Positions 8,568 to 18,151 of a stretch of 64,000 bases of DNA are shown here, piece after piece (position 1 is the first letter of the stretch; every line of letters begins with the position of its first letter). Below the pieces are notes generated by a model that worked only from the letters and a program-made list of their open reading frames with translations, did not search any database and was not told where the DNA came from. The translations under genes were made by a program, and so were the position numbers. Source of the DNA: Paenibacillaceae bacterium (GTDB lineage: Bacteria > Bacillota > Bacilli > Paenibacillales > NBRC-103111); assembly GCA_029256185.1 (NCBI GenBank), contig JAQSYI010000011.1, forward strand, positions 186,001 through 250,000, written 5' to 3'.

Positions 8568-9512
8568 TTACATCCACTTCTTGCGCTTATAAAACCAGTA
8601 CATGCCAATGGATATCCCCGTCATGAGCACCCATACATAAACATAGCCGTACCGCCAGTGAAGCTCGGGTATGAAGCGGAAGTTCATGCCGTATAAGCCC
8701 ACAATAAAAGTCAGCGGCAAGAACAGGGAGCTGATCAGCGTCAGTGTCTTCATGGTCTCGTTCATCCGGTCGGACTTCATGGCCATCTGCAGCTCCAGCA
8801 AGCTGGACAGGGATTCCCGGAACAGGTCCAATGAGTCTACGACCCGTGATAAATGATCATAGACATCAATAAAGTAGACGTCCTTCTCCTGCGTAATGAA
8901 AGGGAGTTCCTGATGGGTCACGGCGCCGAGGACAGTCTTCTCGTCCACAAAAATCCGGCGGAGGTGATGAAGGCGGCGCTTGTACCGGAAAATATCATGA
9001 GTTACCTTGGTAAAGGGATTCCGGTAAACCAGGCGTTCCAGCCGCTCCACCTGCTCCTCGTAATAATTCACCACGTCACTGTATTCATCCACGCATCGGT
9101 CCACAATCCGATAGAGAATTTCGCCGGAATGATCCATCTGATCCTCCTTGCGCTTCATCTCTTCCTCCAGGGCATCAAGAAAAGGCAGTTCATCCTGAGA
9201 AATCGTGATCACATAATTGGCACCTACCACAATCCCGAATTCCTTTAATTTCAACCCATCCCGCTCGGCCGAAGCGAAGAAGGACAGAAAAACATACTCC
9301 TTGTACCGGTCCAGCTTGGGCCGTTGGTTCAGCTTCACCGCATCCTCCACCAGCAGCGGATGACAGCCGAACATGTCCCCCAGCACTTGCTTCACTTCAT
9401 CGGGACTCGGCTGCTTCAAGCGGATCCATGCTACCTCCTGTTCCTCCGGCTTGCGGGTCTCCGTCTGCGTGACCTGTCCCGTTTTACTGTGATATACAAG
9501 CATTTCCGTCAT
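8568..9512 (-). CDS. corA: CorA-family magnesium/cobalt channel
   Basis: A 314-residue CorA. The long cytoplasmic acidic/helical N-terminal domain is followed by two C-terminal membrane helices, with the diagnostic YGMN filter motif at residues 274-277 and a basic C-terminus (YKRKKWM). It forms a pentameric Mg2+ channel in the cytoplasmic membrane. Start at 9512. No magnesium riboswitch was seen upstream. It is divergent from the germination operon. Confidence 0.94.
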   Translation of the reverse strand: MTEMLVYHSKTGQVTQTETRKPEEQEVAWIRLKQPSPDEVKQVLGDMFGCHPLLVEDAVKLNQRPKLDRYKEYVFLSFFASAERDGLKLKEFGIVVGANYVITISQDELPFLDALEEEMKRKEDQMDHSGEILYRIVDRCVDEYSDVVNYYEEQVERLERLVYRNPFTKVTHDIFRYKRRLHHLRRIFVDEKTVLGAVTHQELPFITQEKDVYFIDVYDHLSRVVDSLDLFRESLSSLLELQMAMKSDRMNETMKTLTLISSLFLPLTFIVGLYGMNFRFIPELHWRYGYVYVWVLMTGISIGMYWFYKRKKWM

Positions 9513-9676
9513 CTCCCGAAATAAGATCGGTGCATGGAATAAGATTGATGAGATTTAGCATAACACAAAGAAATCGGGCTTGTCATTTGGGCCTCATATG
9601 GATATTTGCAGCAGAGGAGGAAACCCTAAGCGAAGCTGGAATTTTCATCGCGGTCAGTCAGAGGGGGGGACAAGCA

Positions 9677-11464
9677 ATGCGGTACTTTACATTCAAGCGC
9701 AGACGAGGCGCCGGAAACGGACGGAATCCCGCACCAGCGCGCGAAAGCTCCGCACTGGGGGGCAATGGCGCCGCGACAGGGAACGCAAGCTCCGCACCAG
9801 GGGACAACGGCGCTGCGAAAGGGAACGCAAGCTCCGCAACGGTGAACCGAAATCCCGCAGCAGGGAAGAAGAGTTCCCCAGGAGAAAGCAAGGGCTCCCC
9901 GGCGGGAGATGCGGGTACCAAGGACACCGGCTCCCAGGATTCGAAGCAGCCAGGCTCCGGCAAAAGCAAGGTCCAGTTGCCCATTGCAGCAGATTACCAG
10001 ACCAGCCTCCGGACCATGCAGCGGGTGTTCGCAGATTGCTCGGATGCGGTATTCCGGCAAATCTGTGTAACCGGACTCACGCGCGGGTTCATTCTGTTTA
10101 TTGACGGGACGGTAAAATCCGAAGAAATCAGCGATCATACCCTGCTGCCTCTGCTCGGGCTCCGGTCGGGAAGTCCCGAGCCTGCGCAATTGGAAGAGAA
10201 CAGTCTGCTCTCGCCCCAGGTGTCCCAATGCACTACCTATGAAGCCGCAGCAGAAGCCGTTCTGGCGGGCAATGCGGTACTGTTCATCCAGGGACAGCCC
10301 AGGGCCGTGATTATCAATGCCCGGGGCGGCACGCGGCGGGGGGTGGAGGAGCCCCAGACAGAATCGGTAATCCGCGGCCCCAGGGAGGGCTTTGTGGAGA
10401 ACCTGCGCAGCAACACGGCTTTGCTGCGCTTCAAGATCAAGTCGGCCGATCTGAAGATGAAGTCCTTCACCATCGGGGAGAAGACCCAAACGTCAGTCGT
10501 ATTGAGCTATATAGAAGGAATTGCCGATCCCAAGCTTATCCAGGAAGCGGCCAGGCGTCTGAAGGAAATCAAGATGGATGGCGTCCTGGAGTCCGGGTAT
10601 ATCGAGGAGATGATTGAGGACCAGCCCTTCTCGCCGTTCCCTCAGCTGCAATATACGGAACGGCCCGATGCAGCTGCTGCCGCCCTGCTGGAAGGACGGT
10701 TTGCCATATTTGTGGACGGTACGCCCTTCGTGCTGATTGCGCCTGCCACCTTCTGGCAGTTCATGCAGGCCAGCGAGGACTACTACGAGCGCTACATCAT
10801 CGGCAATCTGATCCGTTGGCTGCGGATGCTGTTCATTTCCGTCGCTTTGTTCCTGCCCGCCTTGTATGTGGCGGTAACCACCTTCCATCAGGACATGCTG
10901 CCTTCCAACCTGCTGCTGTCCATTGCCGCAGCTCGGGAGCCCATTCCCTTTCCCGCGCTGGTGGAGGCCTTCATCATGGAAATTTCTTTCGAAGCGCTGC
11001 GGGAGGCCGGCATCCGGCTGCCCAAGACAGTGGGACAGGCTGTCAGCATATTGGGGGCGCTGGTGATCGGGCAAGCTGCCGTCCAAGCGGGAATCGTATC
11101 TGCTCCCATGGTCATTATCGTATCCCTGACCGGGATTGCCTCCTTCACGATCCCCCGGTTCAACATGGCTATCTCCATTCGCATGCTAAGGTTTCCCTTG
11201 ATGATTCTGGCGGGAATATTCGGCCTGTTCGGGATTATCTTCGGGGTGGTGCTGATTACGGTGCATCTGTGCTCCCTGCGCTCCTTTGGCGTTCCTTACT
11301 TAAGCGGCATTGCCCCGTATGACTCCAGGCAGCAGCAGGATATCATGATCCGGGTTCCCTGGTGGAAAATGGTGTTCCGGCCCGACAGCTTTTCTCATAT
11401 GAACCGCCGCCGCCTGAGCACCACCCGCATGCCGTCCCGCAAACAGACGGGAGGGACGTCATGA
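9677..11464 (+). CDS. gerKA: GerA-family spore germination receptor A subunit
   Basis: A 595-residue A subunit of a Ger germinant receptor. After a low-complexity Gly/Asn/Ser/Pro-rich N-terminal tail (residues about 10-95) comes the cytoplasmic N-domain (DYQTSLRTMQRVFADCSD) and then several membrane helices typical of GerAA/GerKA. Start ATG 9677 has a GAGGGGGG ribosome site, although the frame is open upstream to 9530. Its stop overlaps the gerC-type start by 4 bp. The symbol names the family; which of GerA, GerB or GerK it matches best cannot be told here. Confidence 0.88.
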   Translation: MRYFTFKRRRGAGNGRNPAPARESSALGGNGAATGNASSAPGDNGAAKGNASSATVNRNPAAGKKSSPGESKGSPAGDAGTKDTGSQDSKQPGSGKSKVQLPIAADYQTSLRTMQRVFADCSDAVFRQICVTGLTRGFILFIDGTVKSEEISDHTLLPLLGLRSGSPEPAQLEENSLLSPQVSQCTTYEAAAEAVLAGNAVLFIQGQPRAVIINARGGTRRGVEEPQTESVIRGPREGFVENLRSNTALLRFKIKSADLKMKSFTIGEKTQTSVVLSYIEGIADPKLIQEAARRLKEIKMDGVLESGYIEEMIEDQPFSPFPQLQYTERPDAAAAALLEGRFAIFVDGTPFVLIAPATFWQFMQASEDYYERYIIGNLIRWLRMLFISVALFLPALYVAVTTFHQDMLPSNLLLSIAAAREPIPFPALVEAFIMEISFEALREAGIRLPKTVGQAVSILGALVIGQAAVQAGIVSAPMVIIVSLTGIASFTIPRFNMAISIRMLRFPLMILAGIFGLFGIIFGVVLITVHLCSLRSFGVPYLSGIAPYDSRQQQDIMIRVPWWKMVFRPDSFSHMNRRRLSTTRMPSRKQTGGTS

Positions 11465-12645
11465 ACACTCCCCTCTGGACCCGTGGAGCCATAGCCGCCA
11501 TGGCCGCAGCCCTTTGTCTCTCCGGCTGCTGGGACCGGCGTGAGGTCAATGACATTGCGATTGTATCGGGCAACGCATTTGACAAGGTAGGAAACAAATA
11601 CAGGGCAGCCGTGCAATTTCCTCTGGCCGGACAATTGGGGGGCGCAGGCGGAGGCGGGGGAGGCACGAGCGGCGGCAAGTCCTGGTATGTGGATTCAGGC
11701 AGCGGTCTTACGATCAAGGAAGCCAATGTTAAGCTCCAGCGCTCCTTGTCCCGGCAGTTGTATTTTTCCCACCGGCGTGTGCTGATCATCGGGGAAGCAG
11801 CGGCCCGCGAAGGGATCTCGCCGCTTCTGGATATTACAGTCCGTACCGCGCAGAACCGGATGTCGGCGCTGATTGTTTTTGCCAAGGGGGAGGGCCTGGA
11901 GGTGCTGGAAACCGATGCGCAGCTGGAGCAGCAGCCGTCGGAGATCGTGCGCGAGATTACCGTGAATGCCATGAAAAAGCCCAGGACCATCAAGCATACG
12001 GTTCAAGCTCTGCTGACAGAAGGCAAGGATCTGGCCGCCCCTTATTTTGCCTCTGACCAGACAGTGGTATCGGACGATGGGGAGAAAAAGCCGCGGATTA
12101 CGATGGAGGGACTGGCAGTCTTCAAGGAAGACAAGCTGGTTGGCTTCGTAAGCGGCGAGCCGTCCAAAGGAATTCTGTGGGCCATGAATCAGGCCAGACG
12201 TCCTGTGATGACGGTAAAGCCTCCTGCCGGAGAAGGTTATCTTACGGTATTATTCTCGGAGAATAACACCAAGCTGGTGCCGGTCGTGAACGGGGATGAC
12301 ATCTCCATGCTGGTTAAGATCAGGGCGTCCGGCAATATTGTGGAGAACCAATCCAATTATGAGGCAGGCGCCGACAACATGGAGGAACTCTCCAAGCTGG
12401 TCTCCGAGCAGTTGAAGAGCGATGTCGGCAAAAGCGTCAAGCTGATCCAGCAGTATAATTCGGATGTTTGCGGCTTCGGAGACACCATCTACCGGGAGCG
12501 GCCCAAGGTCTGGAAGAAAATCAAGCAGGAATGGTACAGCATCTACCCGACGATGAAGGTCAATGTAGAGGTGGAGCTGCAGATGGAGCATGCCAACACC
12601 ACTCTGGACCCGGTCGCCAAAAACAAGGAGTTGCTGGTGGAATGA
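11461..12645 (+). CDS. gerKC: Ger(x)C-family germination lipoprotein
   Basis: A 394-residue lipoprotein C subunit of the germinant receptor. The lipobox LCLSGC places the lipidated cysteine at residue 23, followed by the family hallmark WDRREVNDIAIVSG. It is anchored to the outer face of the spore inner membrane. A glycine-rich loop (AGGGGGGTSGG) lies in the N-terminal third. ATGA overlaps with the A subunit upstream and with the small protein downstream show a single operon. Confidence 0.92.
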   Translation: MNTPLWTRGAIAAMAAALCLSGCWDRREVNDIAIVSGNAFDKVGNKYRAAVQFPLAGQLGGAGGGGGGTSGGKSWYVDSGSGLTIKEANVKLQRSLSRQLYFSHRRVLIIGEAAAREGISPLLDITVRTAQNRMSALIVFAKGEGLEVLETDAQLEQQPSEIVREITVNAMKKPRTIKHTVQALLTEGKDLAAPYFASDQTVVSDDGEKKPRITMEGLAVFKEDKLVGFVSGEPSKGILWAMNQARRPVMTVKPPAGEGYLTVLFSENNTKLVPVVNGDDISMLVKIRASGNIVENQSNYEAGADNMEELSKLVSEQLKSDVGKSVKLIQQYNSDVCGFGDTIYRERPKVWKKIKQEWYSIYPTMKVNVEVELQMEHANTTLDPVAKNKELLVE

Positions 12646-12860
12646 CATTGAACACACTGTATACCGTGTTATGGATAACGGCCGTTTATCTGGTGGAGCG
12701 GCCCAGGCTGAAGAAGAGCAGCCGGATTGCGCGCTGGTGTTCCGTCGGGTTGCTCGTTATGAGCGGAATAGTCTGGGAGATTCTGCTTTTTACCATGCAG
12801 ATTCCCCGTCCGGTGCATTGGATAGACGGGCTGCTGGCCCCTTTTGCGCCGGTTCCGTAG
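12642..12860 (+). CDS. small membrane protein in the germination operon
   Basis: A 72-residue protein with two hydrophobic segments (about residues 4-17 and 31-52) and a basic loop between them. Its start ATG overlaps the gerC stop (ATGA), and it is followed by gerB 34 bp later. I do not recognise a named family. Position and two-helix form recall the small D subunits encoded with some Ger receptors, which is an inference from context. Confidence 0.75.
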   Translation: MTLNTLYTVLWITAVYLVERPRLKKSSRIARWCSVGLLVMSGIVWEILLFTMQIPRPVHWIDGLLAPFAPVP

Positions 12861-12894
12861 GAGATTAAAGCCTTATGAGAGAGGAGGCAATTGC

Positions 12895-13971
12895 ATGGAG
12901 GTCATATCCAAACGCCAGGTGCGCCTGTTCGTGATTATTCTGGTATTGGACGGAATGCTGGCGGGATTGCCCAACCGGCTGATTGCATTGGCAGGTGTGG
13001 ATGCCTGGGTATCCTGCTTGCTGGCCATGGCAGGACTCCTGCTTCCTCTATGGGCCATAACCCAAATACTGGCCCGGTTCCCCGGCAAGGATCTGTTTGG
13101 TATTCTCGTATCCCGGTTTCCTGTAATGGGGCGCGGACTGACGCTCCTGATTGTGCTGTTTATTTTTACCATGCTTATGCGGGATATCCGGACCCTTACC
13201 GAATTTGTTACGATCACCCTGATCCCCAACACACCGCTGGCCATGATCAGCATGCTCATCGTGATAGCCGTTGTCGTGACGGCCCGGGGCGGCCTGGAAG
13301 TTGTGGCAAGAGTGACGGAATTGTGGCTCCCCCTGGCCATGGTCATGCTGGTGGTCATTCCTTTTCTGCTTTTCCCTGAATTCGAGGTGAAGAACCTGCT
13401 TCCCATGTTCGATGGGGGGCTGATTCCGCCTTTGCAGGGCAGTTGGTACGGGCTGGCCTATATGGGGCAAATGATGATTCTGCCTTTTTTGCTGCCGTCT
13501 TCTGCATTCTCCTTCAAGGAAGGCTTGTTCGGACTGGCTGCCGCCGTCGGACTGACACTGTGGACCTTGGCTTATATGCTCCTGTCCATGGGAACCAGCA
13601 TCACCGGCAAATTCCTCTTTCCTTTGTATGAGACGGTCCGTCTGATCCGGGTAACGGATTTTCTGGATCGTTTTGACCTGCCGTTCCTGATGATCTACCT
13701 GCCATTGATGCTGGCCAAGGTGGCCCTGTTTGCCTTTGCGGTGGCGCATGGGATCAGGCGGATCATTCCGGCTGTTTTGCCCAATGCCATAATGGGCTCA
13801 TTCGGCGCATGGTGCTTTGTCTGTTCCCTCTGGTTTTTCAAAAATGCCAATGAACTGTTCCACTTTATGCGTTCCTGGTCCGTACTCGCTTTTATCTTTG
13901 AGGTGGTTCTCCCGCTTGCGCTTTTTGCCTTCCTGCGTCCCAAGCAGCAAAAGGGAAAGCCGGCCCATTAA
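12895..13971 (+). CDS. gerKB: GerB-family germination permease (B subunit)
   Basis: A 358-residue polytopic membrane protein with about ten hydrophobic segments, starting MEVISKRQVRLFVIILVLDG, typical of the GerAB/GerKB germinant-binding subunits of the APC superfamily. Start ATG 12895 follows GAGGAGG. It completes the A-C-(small)-B operon. It is the likely determinant of germinant specificity, but the ligand cannot be read from sequence. Confidence 0.92.
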   Translation: MEVISKRQVRLFVIILVLDGMLAGLPNRLIALAGVDAWVSCLLAMAGLLLPLWAITQILARFPGKDLFGILVSRFPVMGRGLTLLIVLFIFTMLMRDIRTLTEFVTITLIPNTPLAMISMLIVIAVVVTARGGLEVVARVTELWLPLAMVMLVVIPFLLFPEFEVKNLLPMFDGGLIPPLQGSWYGLAYMGQMMILPFLLPSSAFSFKEGLFGLAAAVGLTLWTLAYMLLSMGTSITGKFLFPLYETVRLIRVTDFLDRFDLPFLMIYLPLMLAKVALFAFAVAHGIRRIIPAVLPNAIMGSFGAWCFVCSLWFFKNANELFHFMRSWSVLAFIFEVVLPLALFAFLRPKQQKGKPAH

Positions 13972-14055
13972 TACATGGAAGGCAGGTATATCATCTCCCA
14001 ATTTCGTCAATCCTGTTGATAGAGTCATAGATTGAGCGGAGAAGGAGCGAATCCC

Positions 14056-14841
14056 ATGAACAGAATCAAAGGATGGATCAGCATCGGTTTGGCGTTGGCG
14101 GCAATCGCAGGCTGGAGCTGGTGGACCAATCAGGCTGAGGCAATCCCGGGTTCAATGGGCAGTCGTGTGGAGGCGGCAAGCGGCATCCCGCTGCTGTCCG
14201 GAGAGCGGTTTTCCAAGCTGCAGGAGTTTGCGTCGGCAAGCATGCAGGACGGTTACCGCTCCTCGATGCAATGGCACGGAGAATTGAGCGGAGAAGATTA
14301 CTCCCTTCTTCGGGAGAAGCTATACCATTTCTTTGGGGACAAAAAGGCTGATGGAAGCGGTACGGCCGGCGGAAGCGGCGGATTTGGACAAAACGACGGT
14401 TGGGAGATTGCCGGAACGCTGGCGGCTGCTCCTGCCAAGCCGGGGAACGAAGCCGTGCATGCCCTGATTCTGCTGGAGGCGGAGGCAGGCGAGGCTTTCA
14501 GGCTGACTGAGGCTGCAGAACAGATCGGATACTGGCTTGCGGGTTTGGCAGCAACGGGAAGCTGGACTCTGAAGCTGGAGGGAACGTGGCTGGAGCAGGA
14601 CGGCAACAGCTCTGTCCTGTCACAAGTTCTGGCCGGGCAGGCTAAGCGCATCCTGCAAGCGGAGGAGAATGGCCGGTTCCAGGACAACGGCATGCTGAAC
14701 CTTACCTTCCGGTCCAGTCTCCTTGCCGATATTGTCGTAGACGCCGGGGGAACGGCTATGCAGACCGCGCTGCGCCAGGATACCGAGACGGGAGAGTGGA
14801 AGCTGGCCATCGGAGCACCTCTGCTGACAGGTGAATTTTGA
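14056..14841 (+). CDS. YwmB-like secreted/membrane-anchored protein
   Basis: A 261-residue protein with an N-terminal hydrophobic anchor (WISIGLALAAIAGWSWW). The C-terminal segment (TETGEWKLAIGAPLLTGEF) resembles the end of YwmB, a TATA-binding-protein-like Bacillus protein of unknown function. A Gly-rich loop lies at about residues 92-105. Start ATG 14056 has GAAGGAG upstream. The assignment is tentative. Confidence 0.6.
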   Translation: MNRIKGWISIGLALAAIAGWSWWTNQAEAIPGSMGSRVEAASGIPLLSGERFSKLQEFASASMQDGYRSSMQWHGELSGEDYSLLREKLYHFFGDKKADGSGTAGGSGGFGQNDGWEIAGTLAAAPAKPGNEAVHALILLEAEAGEAFRLTEAAEQIGYWLAGLAATGSWTLKLEGTWLEQDGNSSVLSQVLAGQAKRILQAEENGRFQDNGMLNLTFRSSLLADIVVDAGGTAMQTALRQDTETGEWKLAIGAPLLTGEF

Positions 14842-14913
14842 CGCGGCGGGTTTAGAATCGCCATGTTAAGTCCAGACTGATGGCTGGAGGATACGCTTTT
14901 GGAGGGAGTCAGC

Positions 14914-15465
14914 ATGATAGCAAAAAAAGGATGGCTAATTATCCCCGTTGCAGCGCTTATGGTGACGGTAATCTCCTGCCGGCAAGACGATGCTGTGGTG
15001 GCCAATGCGGTGCTGGGGACCAAACGTACAGTGGAGCTTATCGGGCAGAACGGGCAAAGCATCGGTCACGCCGAACTGACCCAGATGTCCCGAGGAGTCC
15101 ATATCCGTGTGGAGGCATCCAATCTGGTGCCCGGCAAGCACGGCTTTCACATTCATGAGACAGGAGGGTGCGAGCCGCCGGACTTCAAGAGCGCGGGCGC
15201 ACACTTCAATCCCATGAATAAGCAGCACGGCTTCGATAACCCCAATGGCCCGCATGCAGGCGACTTGCCCAACCTGTCCGTCGGGACGGATGGTACGGTA
15301 ACAGCCGAGATGGTAGCGAGGAATGTTACCCTGGAGGAAGGGCGTCCCAACTCCTTGCTGCGTCCGGGCGGAACCTCGCTGGTCATTCATGCGTCCGCAG
15401 ACGATTACAAGACGGACCCTGCAGGCAACTCCGGTGACCGGGTCGCATGCGGCAAGATCGAATAG
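14914..15465 (+). CDS. sodC: Cu/Zn superoxide dismutase-like lipoprotein
   Basis: A 183-residue protein with a lipobox-like signal (TVISC, Cys22) that would anchor it outside the membrane. Metal ligands are complete: the copper histidines in GFHIHE, the bridging His in GAHFNP, His in KQHGFDNP, His and Asp in HAGD, and the last copper His in LVIHA. The disulfide cysteines (GGCEPP, ACGKI) and the active-site Arg (GDRVACG) are present. It probably removes superoxide at the cell surface or in the spore envelope. Bacillus YojM is a related protein with imperfect metal binding. Start ATG 14914 has a GGAGG. Confidence 0.9.
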   Translation: MIAKKGWLIIPVAALMVTVISCRQDDAVVANAVLGTKRTVELIGQNGQSIGHAELTQMSRGVHIRVEASNLVPGKHGFHIHETGGCEPPDFKSAGAHFNPMNKQHGFDNPNGPHAGDLPNLSVGTDGTVTAEMVARNVTLEEGRPNSLLRPGGTSLVIHASADDYKTDPAGNSGDRVACGKIE

Positions 15466-15534
15466 GAGTCTGCGGCAGACAGTTGAGGCAGTGGCGGAGC
15501 AGCAGCTTTTAAAGGATGAATAAGAGGTGCAACC

Positions 15535-15563
15535 CAAGAGGGGCCGGTTGGCCTCTTTTTTTA
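15535..15563 (+). terminator. intrinsic terminator after sodC
   Basis: AAGAGG..CC and GG..CCTCTT pair and are followed by seven T. The rest of 15466-15798 shows no gene. Confidence 0.75.
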
Positions 15564-15798
15564 TGTTGGAGCCCGCTATTTCACCGGGAGGTAGTCCGCC
15601 GCCGCGGCTGGCTGAAGGAGGATGAAGTGACGGATGTATTCGCCCTTGACCAATCCGCTCCAGGACCCATCGGGACCAATTGCGCCGTGTTAATCATTTA
15701 TTTCATAACCCGATGAGTGACAAATCGGCAATTTGCGGCTATCATTGCGGTAGCGGTTATATCTTCCGGTTCGGATCAAGGTAAAGGAGAGTCGCATT

Positions 15799-17064
15799 AT
15801 GTACGCAGTGGAGGAACGGATTCCGGCACGGAAATCCAAGGATATCTATGAATGGGTGCGCAGGCAGGGAGGGACGCTGTCCAAGCAGGAGCTGCTGGAG
15901 CGCAGCGGGCTCACGCCAAGCACCCTGACCAGAATTCTCGAGGAGCTTACGTTAAAGGAGCTGCTCACGGAAGTGGGCTTCGGCTTGTCCACCGGCGGCA
16001 GGAGGCCTATTCTTTACCGCACTAATCCTCAGTATGCTTATGCATTTGGTCTGGAAATATCCCGGACCCGCTCGATGCTGGTGCTGACGGATATGCATCA
16101 CCATATTGTCAGTTCCACCGTGTGGCGCATGTCGGAGAGCTACAGTCCGGACAGTCTGCTTGCGGAGGTGGCCGCTTCTGCGGCTTATATGCTGGAGTCC
16201 CGGGGGATTGAGCGCAGGCAGGTGCTCGGCTTCGGTGTAGGCGCAGTAGGACCTGTGGATACGGGGAATGGCCGGATTCTTAATCCGTTGTACTTCCGCA
16301 GCTCCGGCTGGAACAACGTGAGGGTGAAGGAGAGGCTGGAGACGGCGCTGGGCGTATGCGTGTATCTGGATAACGGAGCTAATGCTGCTCTGACCGGGGA
16401 ATACTGGGCTGACCCGGTGAAGCGCAAGCATCTGCTCTATGTGCATGTGGGAGCGGGACTGCGCTCGGCCATGATGACGGGCGGCTCCATTGTCTACGGG
16501 GCTGTAGATATGGAGGGGGCAGTAGGCCAGATGATCGTGGAGGCCGGAGGAATCCCCCACCGCGAAGCACGCGGCAACCGGGGAGCGCTGGAATCCTACG
16601 TATCCATCCATGCGCTGGAGCGGGAATGGCGCAGGCTGGGCCGTACAGGGGGCTTCCAGGAGCTGCTGGCCTGTCTGGAGAGAGAAGAAGCGGCGGCCGT
16701 TTCCCTGCTGGAGCGCTCCGGACGCTACTTCGGAATCGGGCTTGCCAATCTTCTCAATACGCTTCATCCCGAGAAGGTAATCCTGGGCGGGCCGGTGGTC
16801 AATGCCCATCCCGCCTTCTTCCGCACTGCAGTTTCGGAGGCGCTGCGTGGGGCTTATTACTACGGCTCCGTGGAGTACAAGCTGCCCCGGCAGCCGGAGA
16901 GGAGCCGGAAGCGGGAGACAGCCCGCGCTCTCCCTCCCCGTGCTGTGCCGGGTGGCATCCATAGTCCTGTGGCATACCGTGTGGAATTTCACCGGGGAGA
17001 GCTGGGCGAAGCGGCAATTGCAGTCGGGGCGGCCATAATGGTGGTCAACCGGCTGACCATGTAA
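15799..17064 (+). CDS. ROK-family transcriptional regulator with degenerate sugar/zinc motifs
   Basis: A 421-residue protein with an N-terminal winged helix-turn-helix (LSKQELLERSGLTPSTLTRI, residues 28-46) and a C-terminal ROK domain, as in XylR/NagC repressors. Several family residues are changed. The expected GH histidine of the E-x-GH motif is Gln244 (AVGQM). The zinc motif CxCGxxGC is replaced at residues 256-263 by EARGNRGA. The first glycine motif reads FGLEISRT instead of D-x-G. An Arg/Pro-rich insertion occupies about residues 361-392. It is probably a repressor, but sugar sensing through the usual site is doubtful. No sugar genes are adjacent. Confidence 0.85.
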   Translation: MYAVEERIPARKSKDIYEWVRRQGGTLSKQELLERSGLTPSTLTRILEELTLKELLTEVGFGLSTGGRRPILYRTNPQYAYAFGLEISRTRSMLVLTDMHHHIVSSTVWRMSESYSPDSLLAEVAASAAYMLESRGIERRQVLGFGVGAVGPVDTGNGRILNPLYFRSSGWNNVRVKERLETALGVCVYLDNGANAALTGEYWADPVKRKHLLYVHVGAGLRSAMMTGGSIVYGAVDMEGAVGQMIVEAGGIPHREARGNRGALESYVSIHALEREWRRLGRTGGFQELLACLEREEAAAVSLLERSGRYFGIGLANLLNTLHPEKVILGGPVVNAHPAFFRTAVSEALRGAYYYGSVEYKLPRQPERSRKRETARALPPRAVPGGIHSPVAYRVEFHRGELGEAAIAVGAAIMVVNRLTM

Positions 17065-17139
17065 GCATCAAATCAATGGATTTCCGCCGTATCCTTGTTC
17101 GTCCTTACCGCATACTCTAAGAGCAAGGACGGATAAGCT

Positions 17140-17182
17140 GCACCCGTTCCCGCCGCATCAGCGGCATGGAGCGGGTGTTTTT
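17140..17182 (+). terminator. intrinsic terminator after the ROK gene
   Basis: CACCCG...GCCGC and GCGGC...CGGGTG form a two-part stem with a T5 tail. Confidence 0.75.
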
Positions 17183-17322
17183 GCGCCTGCGGCGGCAGGA
17201 TCAGCAGAAGCAGAGCGGGTGCTGTTCCATCTCCGGGCGGCAGGAGCAACGAGGCAAAGAGCGGGTGCAGCTTTTTTCCGTCTGCGTCAATTGGACAGAC
17301 AAGCGGCGAGGAGGAGAAGAAT

Positions 17323-18048
17323 ATGGCGATATCCCAAGCGGAGTTAATCAGCAGGACGGCGAATGTGTCATATGAGCTTTATATGGACGGCTCCACCATT
17401 TTTCCTTCGGTCCGGCTGGCCCAGGCCATTCTCGAAACCGGCGGTCAGGTGCCGTTTTGGAACAATATCTTTGGCATTAAGGTAGGCACAGGCGAGAAGA
17501 CCCCCTATTGGGACGGGCGGTATGTAAACCGGACAACCCGCGAAGTCATCGACGGCCAGGTGCATAATGACGTTGTAGCCCAATGGAGGTACTACGATTC
17601 CATTGAGGATTGTGTGCGGGACCATGAGCTGTTCCTGCAGAAGCCGCGTTATGCGGCGGTGCGTGCGGCGTCAAGTCCGGAGCGGCAATGCCATGCCCTG
17701 TATGCGGCCGGCTATGCTACGGATGCCCCCGCTGAAGTGGATGGAGATCCCTCCTACGGGGAGAAGCTGTGGAGCGTTATTCGAAGCCGGGGGTTTGTCC
17801 GCTATGATGAGGAGGCGGTGCGTCTGAAGCAGGATATTCTGCTCCGGCTGTCCGCGCTGGAGAGCATAATGGGGGAGATGCAGCAGAAGAGCCTTGCTCT
17901 GGAAGGGCAGAACCGGCTGGCGGATGTGCCGCAGTGGTCGCAAGCGGCCGTGAATCAGGCGGTGGCGCGGGGATTGGTGGATACTCCGGAGGGAGGCTCC
18001 TATGATTTTTACAGATTCCTGACGGTTCTGCACCGCCGCGGGCTTTGA
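17323..18048 (+). CDS. GH73-type glucosaminidase (peptidoglycan hydrolase)
   Basis: A 241-residue protein with an N-terminal glucosaminidase domain (FlgJ/LytG type). The catalytic Glu is in LAQAILETGG and NIFGIK follows. A C-terminal module begins at about residue 200 (VPQWSQAAVNQAVARGLVDT), like short cell-wall-binding or phage endolysin tails. It cleaves the glycan strand of peptidoglycan. No signal peptide is seen, which fits a phage-type lysin, a moonlighting export route or a spore enzyme. No other phage gene is nearby. GAGGAGGAG precedes the ATG. Confidence 0.82.
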   Translation: MAISQAELISRTANVSYELYMDGSTIFPSVRLAQAILETGGQVPFWNNIFGIKVGTGEKTPYWDGRYVNRTTREVIDGQVHNDVVAQWRYYDSIEDCVRDHELFLQKPRYAAVRAASSPERQCHALYAAGYATDAPAEVDGDPSYGEKLWSVIRSRGFVRYDEEAVRLKQDILLRLSALESIMGEMQQKSLALEGQNRLADVPQWSQAAVNQAVARGLVDTPEGGSYDFYRFLTVLHRRGL

Positions 18049-18151
18049 CGAAAAACTTCCAGCCCATGCAGACGGGCTTATGTTTTCATAGGAGACGAAA
18101 CTTGTGATACAATAGGTCAAAAACCTACTTCCGAAAGGCGGAATTTTGACC

